From: Parcubacteria group bacterium Gr01-1014_72
GTDB taxonomy: Bacteria > Patescibacteriota > Minisyncoccia > Phycocordibacterales > VMFH01
NCBI GenBank assembly: GCA_007375925.1
Contig: VMFH01000011.1
Coordinates: 1 to 8,980, forward strand
Length of the DNA: 8,980 nucleotides
Direction of reading: 5' to 3'
The stretch's first letter is position 1. Every line of letters starts with the position of its first letter. The translations under genes and the position numbers were made by a program. Shown one piece after another: positions 1 to 4,414 of the stretch. The notes beneath the pieces are model-generated. The model was not told the origin of the DNA. It searched no databases and was given only the letters and a program-made list of their open reading frames with translations.

Positions 1-425
1 GCACTTGCACCGCGGAGTTTCTGGAGCGCCTCGTCCTGCTTGAGCGATTTCACCTGTGCAAGAGCCGCTTCTGATGTTGTCGCTACCGAACCAAACAAGT
101 CAACCGCAAGCACGCGGTACCCTTCGCCCGCAAGCTTCTTCGCCATGTCTTTTACGTTGTCGGTGAGTCCCCACCACTCATGAATCATCACGACTCCCGC
201 GTACGCTCCTGCCGCAATTGGCTCTGCGTAAAACCCATTCGCGCCCGCGAGATACTCCACTTCGGCCACAGAAACTTCAAGTCCCCCGCCCGAAAGCGCA
301 TCTGAATTAGTTTTTGCGGCGCGGACCGGCGAAGCAGGCCCTCCGCCGGTATCTTTGCTTTTAGTGAGCCACAACCCTATCGCGGCCGCGGCAATGACAA
401 CAATGAGAATGAGTGCGTTTTTCAT
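1..425 (-). CDS. Dienelactone-hydrolase-family protein, membrane-anchored, partial (C-terminus outside window)
   Basis: Only the first 141 complete codons are present; the frame is open at the left edge. Residues 4-20 are a hydrophobic stretch after a single Lys, a signal anchor or signal peptide, followed by a Gly/Pro/Ser-rich linker to about residue 48. From about residue 49 the sequence matches the beginning of the dienelactone hydrolase alpha/beta-hydrolase fold, with VVMIHEWWGLTDN at 78-90 and YRVLAVDLFG at 103-112. In the family the Glu of the HEWWG motif (Glu83 here) contacts the active-site nucleophile, but the nucleophile elbow would lie beyond the window. The start is set by an in-frame TAA directly before this ATG. 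No clear ribosome binding site is seen. It lies 51 bp behind the DoxX gene on the same strand and is probably cotranscribed with it. The substrate is unknown, and 'dienelactone' is only a family name. Its location is inferred to be the outer face of the membrane. Confidence 0.85.
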   Translation of the reverse strand, partial: MKNALILIVVIAAAAIGLWLTKSKDTGGGPASPVRAAKTNSDALSGGGLEVSVAEVEYLAGANGFYAEPIAAGAYAGVVMIHEWWGLTDNVKDMAKKLAGEGYRVLAVDLFGSVATTSEAALAQVKSLKQDEALQKLRGAS

Positions 426-438
426 TTATGCATGCGCA

Positions 439-458
439 ATGAGAGATGAGAGATGAGA
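439..458. repeat. 7-bp tandem repeat (ATGAGAG, about 2.9 copies)
   Basis: Two full copies and one partial copy of ATGAGAG lie in the short gap between the DoxX and hydrolase genes. They are non-coding on the minus strand and directly upstream of the hydrolase start. This may be simple-sequence drift; its period of seven matches the larger repeat at 2461-2488. Confidence 0.6.
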
Positions 459-476
459 CTGGTGTGTATGAACATG

Positions 477-875
477 CTACCACTGAAGCGAGTACTCCCA
501 CGGAAGCGGTATCGCGAGCATAATGAGAAGCGCGCCGATAATGGCAAGATTCTTCATAAAATTGACTTGCTCTCCAATCTTTGCCTGTCCGTCCGTCTCC
601 TTCCAAAATGCATGCATTTTGAAGGTTACCGGTACGAAGAAAACGAGAAGCGCGACAATGCCCCAGAGCGGCCGCACGCCGAGGAGTATGGAGAGGCCGC
701 CGAGAAGGAGAAGGAGTCCCGTCACGGCGGTCGCGAGCGTGGGTGACGGCACCCCCTTAAACTTCGCGTACCCAGCCGTCTGCTCCAACCGCCTGAGGTG
801 ATTGTACGCGTTCATAAGAAAATACCCCCCAAGGAGAACCCGCCCGACAATAATAAGCACTGCTGTTATGGTCAT
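477..875 (-). CDS. DoxX family integral membrane protein
   Basis: A 132-residue protein with four hydrophobic segments at about 4-22, 47-66, 69-86 and 108-124, the usual DoxX/SURF4-like four-helix layout and length. The first helix carries the family-typical pattern GRVLLGGYFLMNAYNHL, and a conserved-looking loop with YAKFKGVPSP at 36-45 precedes helix 2. DoxX-like proteins sit in the cytoplasmic membrane. Some are subunits of thiosulfate:quinone oxidoreductase, while many small ones have no proven role and are linked to redox or thiol stress. Nothing here identifies a substrate. The ATG at 875 lies 33 nt downstream of an extended -10 promoter. No strong ribosome binding site is visible. It is followed on the same strand by the hydrolase gene, so the two form a likely operon. 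The ArsR-type regulator about 600 bp upstream on the same strand is a candidate controller, by inference only. Confidence 0.85.
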   Translation of the reverse strand: MTITAVLIIVGRVLLGGYFLMNAYNHLRRLEQTAGYAKFKGVPSPTLATAVTGLLLLLGGLSILLGVRPLWGIVALLVFFVPVTFKMHAFWKETDGQAKIGEQVNFMKNLAIIGALLIMLAIPLPWEYSLQW

Positions 876-908
876 AGTGTCTGCAAAAAGCTACCCGATA
901 ATGCGGAA

Positions 909-917
909 AGTATAGCA
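909..917 (-). promoter_or_regulatory. Extended -10 promoter of the DoxX gene
   Basis: On the minus strand the sequence reads TGCTATACT, an extended -10 element (TGn plus a 5/6 match to TATAAT). No convincing -35 hexamer is seen. Transcription would start near 902 and give a leader of roughly 25-28 nt. Confidence 0.55.
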
Positions 918-1015
918 CACACGAAGGCAATAATGCATTTCCCCAAGAGCCGAGGAGGGTGCTCAACCCCACCGACCCCCATCCGAACTTCCTTCTTCCC
1001 TCACTCCCCAACTCG

Positions 1016-1035
1016 TAAACTCATATAAACTCATA
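1016..1035. repeat. 10-bp perfect tandem repeat (TAAACTCATA x2)
   Basis: Two perfect adjacent copies abut the left edge of the 30-bp palindrome at 1036-1065. They belong to the structured 876-1177 intergenic region, which has no gene apart from the DoxX promoter at its left end. Confidence 0.8.
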
Positions 1036-1065
1036 CATTCGCTCATTCGCGCGAATGAGCGAATG
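1036..1065. repeat. 30-bp perfect palindrome with no spacer
   Basis: CATTCGCTCATTCGC is followed directly by its exact reverse complement. Each arm is itself repetitive, with CATTCG occurring twice. The centre, ATTCGCGCGAAT at 1045-1056, differs by one base from the dyad ATTCGTGCGAAT in both copies of the long direct repeat flanking arsR. No T-tract follows on either strand, so it is unlikely to be an ordinary intrinsic terminator. A dimeric regulator site or a cruciform-forming element are the alternatives. Confidence 0.8.
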
Positions 1066-1070
1066 GTGAG

Positions 1071-1090
1071 AATCGGAAAAAATCGGAAAC
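1071..1090. repeat. Near-perfect 10-bp tandem repeat (AATCGGAAAA / AATCGGAAAC)
   Basis: Two copies differing at the last base lie five bases right of the palindrome, mirroring the tandem repeat on its left side. Confidence 0.7.
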
Positions 1091-1108
1091 AGTAAGTACG
1101 GAACCAGA

Positions 1109-1135
1109 CCCTGCCCCGCTGTAAGCGGGGCAGGG
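1109..1135 (-). terminator. Strong GC-rich hairpin downstream of tRNA-Gln
   Basis: A perfect 12-bp stem (CCCTGCCCCGCT with its complement) encloses a 3-nt loop. It lies 43 nt beyond the 3' end of the tRNA on the minus strand, where a terminator or trailer-processing structure is expected. No U-tract follows directly; the nearest T-run on the minus strand is about 25 nt further on. It could be a Rho-independent-like stop, an RNA stability element or another structured repeat. Confidence 0.45.
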
Positions 1136-1164
1136 TATCAGGACTATTTCACTCCGCCAGATTT

Positions 1165-1262
1165 CTTCTGCGCACTGCTGCCGGACTTGGACTCGAACCA
1201 AGATACTCGCCTCCAAAGGGCGATGTCCTACCATTAGACGATCCGGCAGCAGTGCGCAGAAG
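1165..1262. repeat. 21-bp perfect inverted repeat enclosing the tRNA-Gln gene
   Basis: Arms 1165-1185 and 1242-1262 are exact reverse complements. Seven of the 21 pairs are the tRNA acceptor stem, one pairs the discriminator base with position -1, and thirteen more extend outward into leader and trailer. The next base pair outward is mismatched, so the boundary is sharp. In the precursor RNA this gives an acceptor helix three times the normal length. Confidence 0.85.
1178..1248 (-). tRNA. tRNA-Gln (anticodon UUG)
   Basis: The minus strand folds into a full cloverleaf of 71 nt. The acceptor is TGCCGGA/TCCGGCA, the D arm GTCT-AATGGTA-GGAC, the anticodon arm TCGCC-CTTTGGA-GGCGA, and the T arm CTTGG-TTCGAGT-CCAAG. 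The loop gives anticodon TTG, reading CAA and by wobble CAG glutamine codons. The discriminator is G, as usual for tRNA-Gln. CCA is not encoded (CAG follows), so a CCA-adding enzyme is needed. A weak promoter candidate (ATCATG at 1279-1284, minus-strand CATGAT) lies upstream; cotranscription from arsR is also possible. Its leader and trailer are perfectly complementary for 14 nt beyond the acceptor stem, which is unusual. Confidence 0.96.
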
Positions 1263-1304
1263 CCTGCGTGTATTGAAAATCATGCCCGAAAAAAGCCATT
1301 TGCG

Positions 1305-1328
1305 CAATCATTACGTCAATCATTACGT
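1305..1328. repeat. 12-bp perfect tandem repeat (CAATCATTACGT x2)
   Basis: Two adjacent exact copies in the 230-bp gene-free stretch between the tRNA and arsR. A third copy is not present. The unit includes TTACGT/ACGTAA. The function is unknown. Confidence 0.75.
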
Positions 1329-1373
1329 CATCATCCTTTCCTTTACTATTTCCACCTCTCTCTCACACCTCTC

Positions 1374-1436
1374 ATCACTTTCTCCTTACCACACATCCTG
1401 CACTATGTATATCCCTAATTCGTGCGAATATGCCGA
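1374..1436. repeat. Long direct repeat, copy 1 (downstream of arsR)
   Basis: Aligned without gaps at an offset of 384 bp, this segment matches 1758-1820 at 53 of 63 positions, including 33 consecutive identical bases (1404-1436). It contains the dyad ATTCGTGCGAAT at 1418-1429. It lies just past the arsR stop codon. Unlike copy 2 it lacks the TATAAT box at its left boundary, and no open frame follows on the minus strand beyond a few codons. Confidence 0.8.
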
Positions 1437-1478
1437 GAATAATAGCGCGCACAGAGGCAAGCTCAAAAAGAGCGGCGG

Positions 1479-1745
1479 TCACAAAAGATTTGATGTGTGA
1501 GAGACCGTTGGGTGCGCAAAACGTATGGAATAGAAAACCTCAGTGCTTCGTTGTTCACGCTCCACCACGCCAGCACCCGAGAGGATGCTCAAGTGGCGCG
1601 ACGTGGATTTGAATGATAAACGGATCGCCTCGGCAATCTCCCCTACGATTGCCTCCTTCTTCAGTTTGAGAAATTTCAAAATTCCCAACCGCCGCCGATT
1701 TGCCAGTGCCTTAAGTACGCGTTCAAGTTCCCTCACATCTTTCAT
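1479..1745 (-). CDS. ArsR-family winged helix-turn-helix regulator
   Basis: An 88-residue DNA-binding protein. The N-terminal MKDVRELERVLKALANRRRL is the classic ArsR opening (helix with ALANRRRLGILKFL at 13-26). Residues about 32-56 form the helix-turn-helix, with recognition helix around KSTSRHLSIL (46-55). Residues 59-74 (GVVEREQRSTEVFYSI) form the beta wing. The usual length is 90-110, so this is compact. There is no cysteine at all, so the thiolate metal sites of ArsR/SmtB sensors (such as CVCDL) are missing and the signal is unlikely to be thiol-bound arsenic or cadmium. Family members act as dimers that repress their own promoter until ligand binding. The direct repeat with its dyad just upstream of the -10 box is the natural operator candidate. 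The start at 1745 lies 7 nt from the -10 box. Confidence 0.9.
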   Translation of the reverse strand: MKDVRELERVLKALANRRRLGILKFLKLKKEAIVGEIAEAIRLSFKSTSRHLSILSGAGVVEREQRSTEVFYSIRFAHPTVSHTSNLL

Positions 1746-1752
1746 ACTTGCA

Positions 1753-1761
1753 ATTATACCA
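1753..1761 (-). promoter_or_regulatory. Extended -10 promoter of arsR, predicted leaderless
   Basis: The minus strand reads TGGTATAAT, a perfect extended -10 element, and then seven bases before the ATG at 1745. Transcription would start at about the A of the start codon. There is no room for a ribosome binding site. No -35 match is needed or obvious. Confidence 0.7.
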
Positions 1762-1820
1762 CTCTCCCCCTACCACGCATATCACCATATGTATATCCCT
1801 AATTCGTGCGAATATGCCGA
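1758..1820. repeat. Long direct repeat, copy 2 (upstream of arsR)
   Basis: Partner of 1374-1436 (53/63 identical; 1788-1820 exact). It begins at the edge of the arsR -10 box and extends upstream through the -35 region, with the dyad ATTCGTGCGAAT at 1802-1813. This position suits an operator or upstream element. The remaining 65 bp to the phosphatase stop codon show no clear terminator. Confidence 0.8.
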
Positions 1821-1885
1821 TAGAAATCGTTAGAAATACGCGATGAAAATGTTGGTGGTTGGGTATAGGGCGCAATTCCGGTTGT

Positions 1886-2440
1886 TCAGAACTCAATCTC
1901 GTGGAGGGAGGTGTTGCCCATTTTTTCGGAGTCATTCGGATGTTTCCCGCCCGCAAGGAGGTACAAGACGCGAAGCACTCCCGCATGCGTTACGGTGAGC
2001 ACTTTCTTGCCCCCGTAGCGCTCCTTCGTCTCGCGGAGAAATTTGGTGAGTCGCTCGCGAAACGCTTCTTTCGTCTCTCCCCCGTACGCTGAAAAATCAT
2101 GTTCCGGCACTGCGCGAACAAGGTCTAAGGTAAGTGCGCCACCAGTTGCGTTTGCAATCTCATCCCATTGCATCCCCGACAGTGAGCCGGTGTCTCGCTC
2201 GGCAAGCTCGGGGACAGTCGTGAACGGAAGCCCATGCCGCTCCGAAATAATTGCCGCCGTCTCGCTTGCACGCCGAAGCGGGGACGACAACAGAACATCA
2301 AAATTGCGGGGGAGAATCTCTGCAATCTCTCGCGCCTGTTCAATGCCTTCGGGAAGCAGTGACTCGTCACTGCGCTGACCCATAGAACGTCTCTCTACGT
2401 TTGAACGAGTTACCCCATGCCGAACGAAATATATTTTCAT
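1886..2440 (-). CDS. Histidine phosphatase family protein (phosphoglycerate mutase-like)
   Basis: A 184-residue single-domain member of the histidine phosphatase superfamily. The N-terminal MKIYFVRHG carries the RHG motif with the phospho-accepting His8. SSPLRRASET at 52-61 supplies phosphate-binding Arg, ELAERDTGSLSG at 78-89 carries the acid/base region, and VTHAGVLR at 150-157 gives the second catalytic His152. Enzymes of this fold dephosphorylate small molecules (PhoE- or CobC-like) or act as cofactor-dependent mutases; the substrate cannot be read from sequence. I prefer the ATG at 2440, which starts right at the conserved strand and has GGGAG 11 nt upstream. An in-frame ATG at 2470 would add ten residues and overlap the dnaX stop codon (ATGA arrangement). 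It is almost certainly translated from the dnaX transcript. Confidence 0.92.
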   Translation of the reverse strand: MKIYFVRHGVTRSNVERRSMGQRSDESLLPEGIEQAREIAEILPRNFDVLLSSPLRRASETAAIISERHGLPFTTVPELAERDTGSLSGMQWDEIANATGGALTLDLVRAVPEHDFSAYGGETKEAFRERLTKFLRETKERYGGKKVLTVTHAGVLRVLYLLAGGKHPNDSEKMGNTSLHEIEF

Positions 2441-2460
2441 AGGAATGGTAACTCCCGTTC

Positions 2461-2488
2461 CATGCTTCATGCTTCATGCTTCATGCTT
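2461..2488. repeat. 7-bp tandem repeat (CATGCTT x4) at the dnaX/phosphatase junction
   Basis: Four perfect heptamers. On the minus strand each reads AAGCATG and thus holds an ATG. The array encodes the last dnaX residues and its stop codon and contains the upstream alternative phosphatase start. Because seven is not a multiple of three, copy-number change shifts frame. Confidence 0.9.
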
Positions 2489-3534
2489 ATCTTCATGAGC
2501 GCGAGCTCAAGTGGAAGTTCTGGAATAGCGGTGCGGCCGAGGTCGTCGTACGCCTCAAGAAGCACATAGAGCGAGGCGGCGCTCACGGCATTCTCCTCGG
2601 ATGCCGAAAGTTTCGTCAGAAATGCGAGGTCGCCCTCGGTAAACTCGCCTGCGAGCTTTTTCGCAAATGCGGGAGCGACGCGCAGAAGCAGCACAAAACG
2701 GAATTTCTGGAGCGCGAGGTGTGCAAACACCTTCACCTCCACATTCTCGGCGACTGCCTCGTGGAGCGCCGCGACTCCCTTCGCAGCATCGCGGGAAGCG
2801 ACCGCAGTCAAAAAATCGTTCACGAGAGAACTGCGCGGCGCGCCGGTAATCCGGCGCGCCTCTTCGTAACTAATCTTCTTGTCGCCGGAAGACGCAATAA
2901 CCTTTTCAAGCACACCGAGCGCGTCGCGAAAAGATCCTTCCGAGAGAAGCGCGACGAGCTCCGCCGCCGCGCTCGCGACAACAACCCCCTCCTCCTTCGC
3001 CACTCGCGCAATCATCTCCACAAGGATTCCTTTCCCCGGCCTCTTGAACCGAAACACCTGGCATCGCGAGAGTATTGTCTCGGGCACCTTCTCCTCCTCC
3101 GTGGTCGCGAGGATGAACACCGCGTGCGGCGGCGGTTCTGCCAGCGTCTTCAAAAGCGCGTTCCATGCCTCCTTCGTGAGCATGTGCGCCTCATCAATAA
3201 TGTACACCTTGTACCGCGACTCAAACGGAAGTACGGCAACCGCTTCGCGGATCAAGCGTATTTCGTCAATCCCGCGATTACTCGCCGCATCCATTTCATA
3301 CAGATCGTTCTCTGTTGTCCCAATCTCCCGCGCAAAAATCCGCGCGACGGAGGTCTTACCCGTCCCGCGCGAGCCGGAGAAAAGGTACGCATGCGCAATA
3401 CGCCCCTCCTTGAGAGCGCCTTGAAGCGCCGTCACGATATCAAGCTGACCGAGCACTTCTCCAAACGAGCGCGGCCGATACTTGCGATAGAGCACAATCC
3501 CCTCGCGGTTCTCTCTTTCGCTCCGTTCCTTCAT
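2467..3534 (-). CDS. dnaX: DNA polymerase III subunit gamma-type clamp-loader ATPase (short DnaX)
   Basis: A 355-residue AAA+ clamp-loader subunit, which with delta and delta' opens and loads the sliding clamp on DNA. It opens with VLYRKYRPRSFGEVLGQ (14-30), typical of DnaX. Walker A is GSRGTGKT (54-61), Walker B IIDEAH (112-117), sensor 1 ATTE (143-146), and the SRC motif (156-158) carries the arginine finger. Residues about 170-345 are lid and collar. Two parts normally present are absent. The four-Cys zinc module between the P-loop helix and the DAASNRG motif (82-88) is reduced to a short loop, and there is no tau C-terminus. The start is set at 3534, because an upstream in-frame start would translate through a terminator and the promoter. 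The -10 box ends 8 nt before this ATG. It overlaps or abuts the downstream phosphatase gene. Confidence 0.95.
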   Translation of the reverse strand: MKERSERENREGIVLYRKYRPRSFGEVLGQLDIVTALQGALKEGRIAHAYLFSGSRGTGKTSVARIFAREIGTTENDLYEMDAASNRGIDEIRLIREAVAVLPFESRYKVYIIDEAHMLTKEAWNALLKTLAEPPPHAVFILATTEEEKVPETILSRCQVFRFKRPGKGILVEMIARVAKEEGVVVASAAAELVALLSEGSFRDALGVLEKVIASSGDKKISYEEARRITGAPRSSLVNDFLTAVASRDAAKGVAALHEAVAENVEVKVFAHLALQKFRFVLLLRVAPAFAKKLAGEFTEGDLAFLTKLSASEENAVSAASLYVLLEAYDDLGRTAIPELPLELALMKISMKHEA

Positions 3535-3542
3535 ACACGGTG

Positions 3543-3551
3543 AGTATAGCA
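3543..3551 (-). promoter_or_regulatory. Extended -10 promoter of dnaX, predicted leaderless
   Basis: The minus strand reads TGCTATACT, identical to the DoxX promoter element, then eight bases before the ATG at 3534. The predicted start of transcription coincides with the start codon. The -35 position falls in the T-run of the neighbouring terminator. Confidence 0.65.
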
Positions 3552-3564
3552 GAGCGGCGGACAC

Positions 3565-3591
3565 AAAAAAACAGCCCCAACGACGGGGCTG
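3565..3591 (-). terminator. Intrinsic terminator, minus strand
   Basis: A 7-bp stem (CAGCCCC/GGGGCTG at 3572-3578 and 3585-3591) with a 6-nt loop, followed on the minus strand by seven T. On the plus strand no T-run follows, so it acts only on leftward transcription. The nearest leftward gene upstream is dus, ending at 4415. The terminator also insulates the dnaX promoter. Confidence 0.75.
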
Positions 3592-3619
3592 GACTGTATC
3601 GTACACCTCTGCCAAATCC

Positions 3620-3648
3620 TTGACGAGAAAAGCAGTCTGGGGTAGGGT
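3620..3648 (+). promoter_or_regulatory. Promoter of the 3695 gene
   Basis: TTGACG (5/6 match to the -35) and TAGGGT (weak -10) are spaced 17 bp apart. The expected start is near 3655, giving a leader of about 40 nt. The poor -10 overlaps a 14-bp palindrome and suggests regulation. Confidence 0.45.
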
Positions 3649-3655
3649 ACCCTAC
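3642..3655. promoter_or_regulatory. 14-bp perfect palindrome over the -10 region (candidate operator)
   Basis: GTAGGGTACCCTAC is exactly self-complementary and covers the predicted -10 box and start site of the following gene. A dimeric regulator site is one reading; chance is another. Confidence 0.4.
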
Positions 3656-3669
3656 AGACGAACCTTCAA

Positions 3670-3697
3670 CAATTCAACAAAAAAAGGATACTGCATG
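3670..3697 (+). promoter_or_regulatory. 5' leader with ribosome binding site, shared with the 5501 gene
   Basis: CAATTCAACAAAAAA, then AGGATA and TGC, lead directly into ATG. The purine run AAAAGGA gives a ribosome binding site 7-8 nt from the start and fixes 3695 as the start codon. The same boxes recur at 5471-5503. Confidence 0.65.
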
Positions 3698-4357
3698 AAT
3701 CCTCTGACCCCCGCACCCGCGCCTCTCACCCGAGACGAGTCGTTTGCGAAATGTGCGCCGAAGAACCCCCTTGACCATCAACTCCACATCCTCGGCGTAG
3801 TGCCGTTCTGCAAAGAATCGGTCAAGAGGTACAAGAAACTGCGTGCGACAAAGGAGAGTTCTGCCCTCATGTGGGTACTAACGCGGTATGGCCTGGAAAT
3901 CCCTTTCTTTTTCGGCATCCTACTCCTCCTCATGGCGGGCGGCGGCAAAATGCTTTCAATCGCATTTGATGTCCTGAACCAGTGGTTGAGACTGGCGGTC
4001 AATCCGTCACTCGCAGGGCACTTCGGGACCCTCGCGGGACTCGCTCTCCTTCAGTTCCTCATTACCGGATTGGCCCTCGGCGGTACGTTTGTTGCCTTCA
4101 GTCATTTTCGCAGGCTAAAGGTTTATCGGTGGGAACTGGAAGCGTTGTACTTGACTCGTCTTAAAATCTTTGTGGGAGTACCGCCTGAAGTTCGAAACCT
4201 TCGTCGTGAACTTCAGATGCGGCTCCCAGAGGCAGAATTCTTCATTGACCACTTGGTGGAAACACCGGACCCTTTCCTCGCAGTCAAGCTGCCGGAGGAA
4301 GACATGGATCAGCTCCGCTACATCGCCCACTGGGACGAACCTGCGTTTGGGACGTAA
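3695..4357 (+). CDS. Hypothetical protein with two membrane segments
   Basis: A 220-residue protein that I do not recognise. A Pro-rich N-terminus (MNPLTPAPAPLTRDES) is followed by a polar, basic region to about 57 and hydrophobic segments at about 66-82 and 114-135. A charged C-terminal domain of some 85 residues starts with HFRRLKVYRWELEALYLTRL (137-156). The basic flanks before helix 1 and after helix 2 suggest both ends are cytoplasmic, with a short external loop. No catalytic motif is seen. The start at 3695 follows a good ribosome binding site; a longer frame beginning at a TTG at 3620 was set aside because that TTG is the -35 hexamer. A strong terminator follows 23 bp after the stop, so it is a single-gene unit. 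It is convergent with dus and divergent from dnaX. Its promoter and leader resemble those of the 5501 gene. Confidence 0.8.
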   Translation: MNPLTPAPAPLTRDESFAKCAPKNPLDHQLHILGVVPFCKESVKRYKKLRATKESSALMWVLTRYGLEIPFFFGILLLLMAGGGKMLSIAFDVLNQWLRLAVNPSLAGHFGTLAGLALLQFLITGLALGGTFVAFSHFRRLKVYRWELEALYLTRLKIFVGVPPEVRNLRRELQMRLPEAEFFIDHLVETPDPFLAVKLPEEDMDQLRYIAHWDEPAFGT

Positions 4358-4380
4358 CAGCGCATTATGAATTGACGGGT

Positions 4381-4410
4381 GCGCCCGACACAATTGTGTC
4401 GGGCGCTTTT
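4381..4410 (+). terminator. Intrinsic terminator of the 3695 gene
   Basis: The 26-bp perfect palindrome at 4381-4406 (arms GCGCCCGACACAA and complement) is followed by TTTT. On the minus strand no T-run follows, so it is a poor terminator for dus, whose stop codon lies only 9 bp away. Confidence 0.85.
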
Positions 4411-4414
4411 CTAA

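Noticed and set aside
1165..1262. Insertion-sequence terminal inverted repeats
   Set aside because: The arms enclose only a tRNA, with no transposase and no flanking target duplication that I can see.
1016..1436. CRISPR array or iteron-type replication origin
   Set aside because: Repeat units are short, differ from one another and occur only twice each, without regular spacers; no DnaA-box cluster or Cas/Rep gene is visible.
1252..1500. Short plus-strand frames between the tRNA and arsR
   Set aside because: They run through repeats with low-complexity Ser/His/Tyr translations, have no ribosome binding site and resemble no protein.
2476..3543. Long plus-strand open frame (355 codons) opposite dnaX
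   Set aside because: Exactly antisense to a clear DnaX with all AAA+ motifs; its translation is rich in Arg/His with no recognisable domain, as expected for a shadow frame in GC-rich coding DNA.
3565..3591. Attenuator or riboswitch in a dnaX leader
   Set aside because: The hairpin lies upstream of the dnaX -10 box, so it is not in the dnaX transcript; it reads better as a terminator of incoming transcription.
3535..3615. In-frame 27-residue N-terminal extension of dnaX
   Set aside because: It would translate through the -10 box and a terminator hairpin with T-run, and the family's conserved N-terminus begins after the later ATG.
3620..3694. Upstream TTG start for the 3695 gene
   Set aside because: That TTG is the first triplet of the -35 hexamer, and the ATG at 3695 has a good ribosome binding site.
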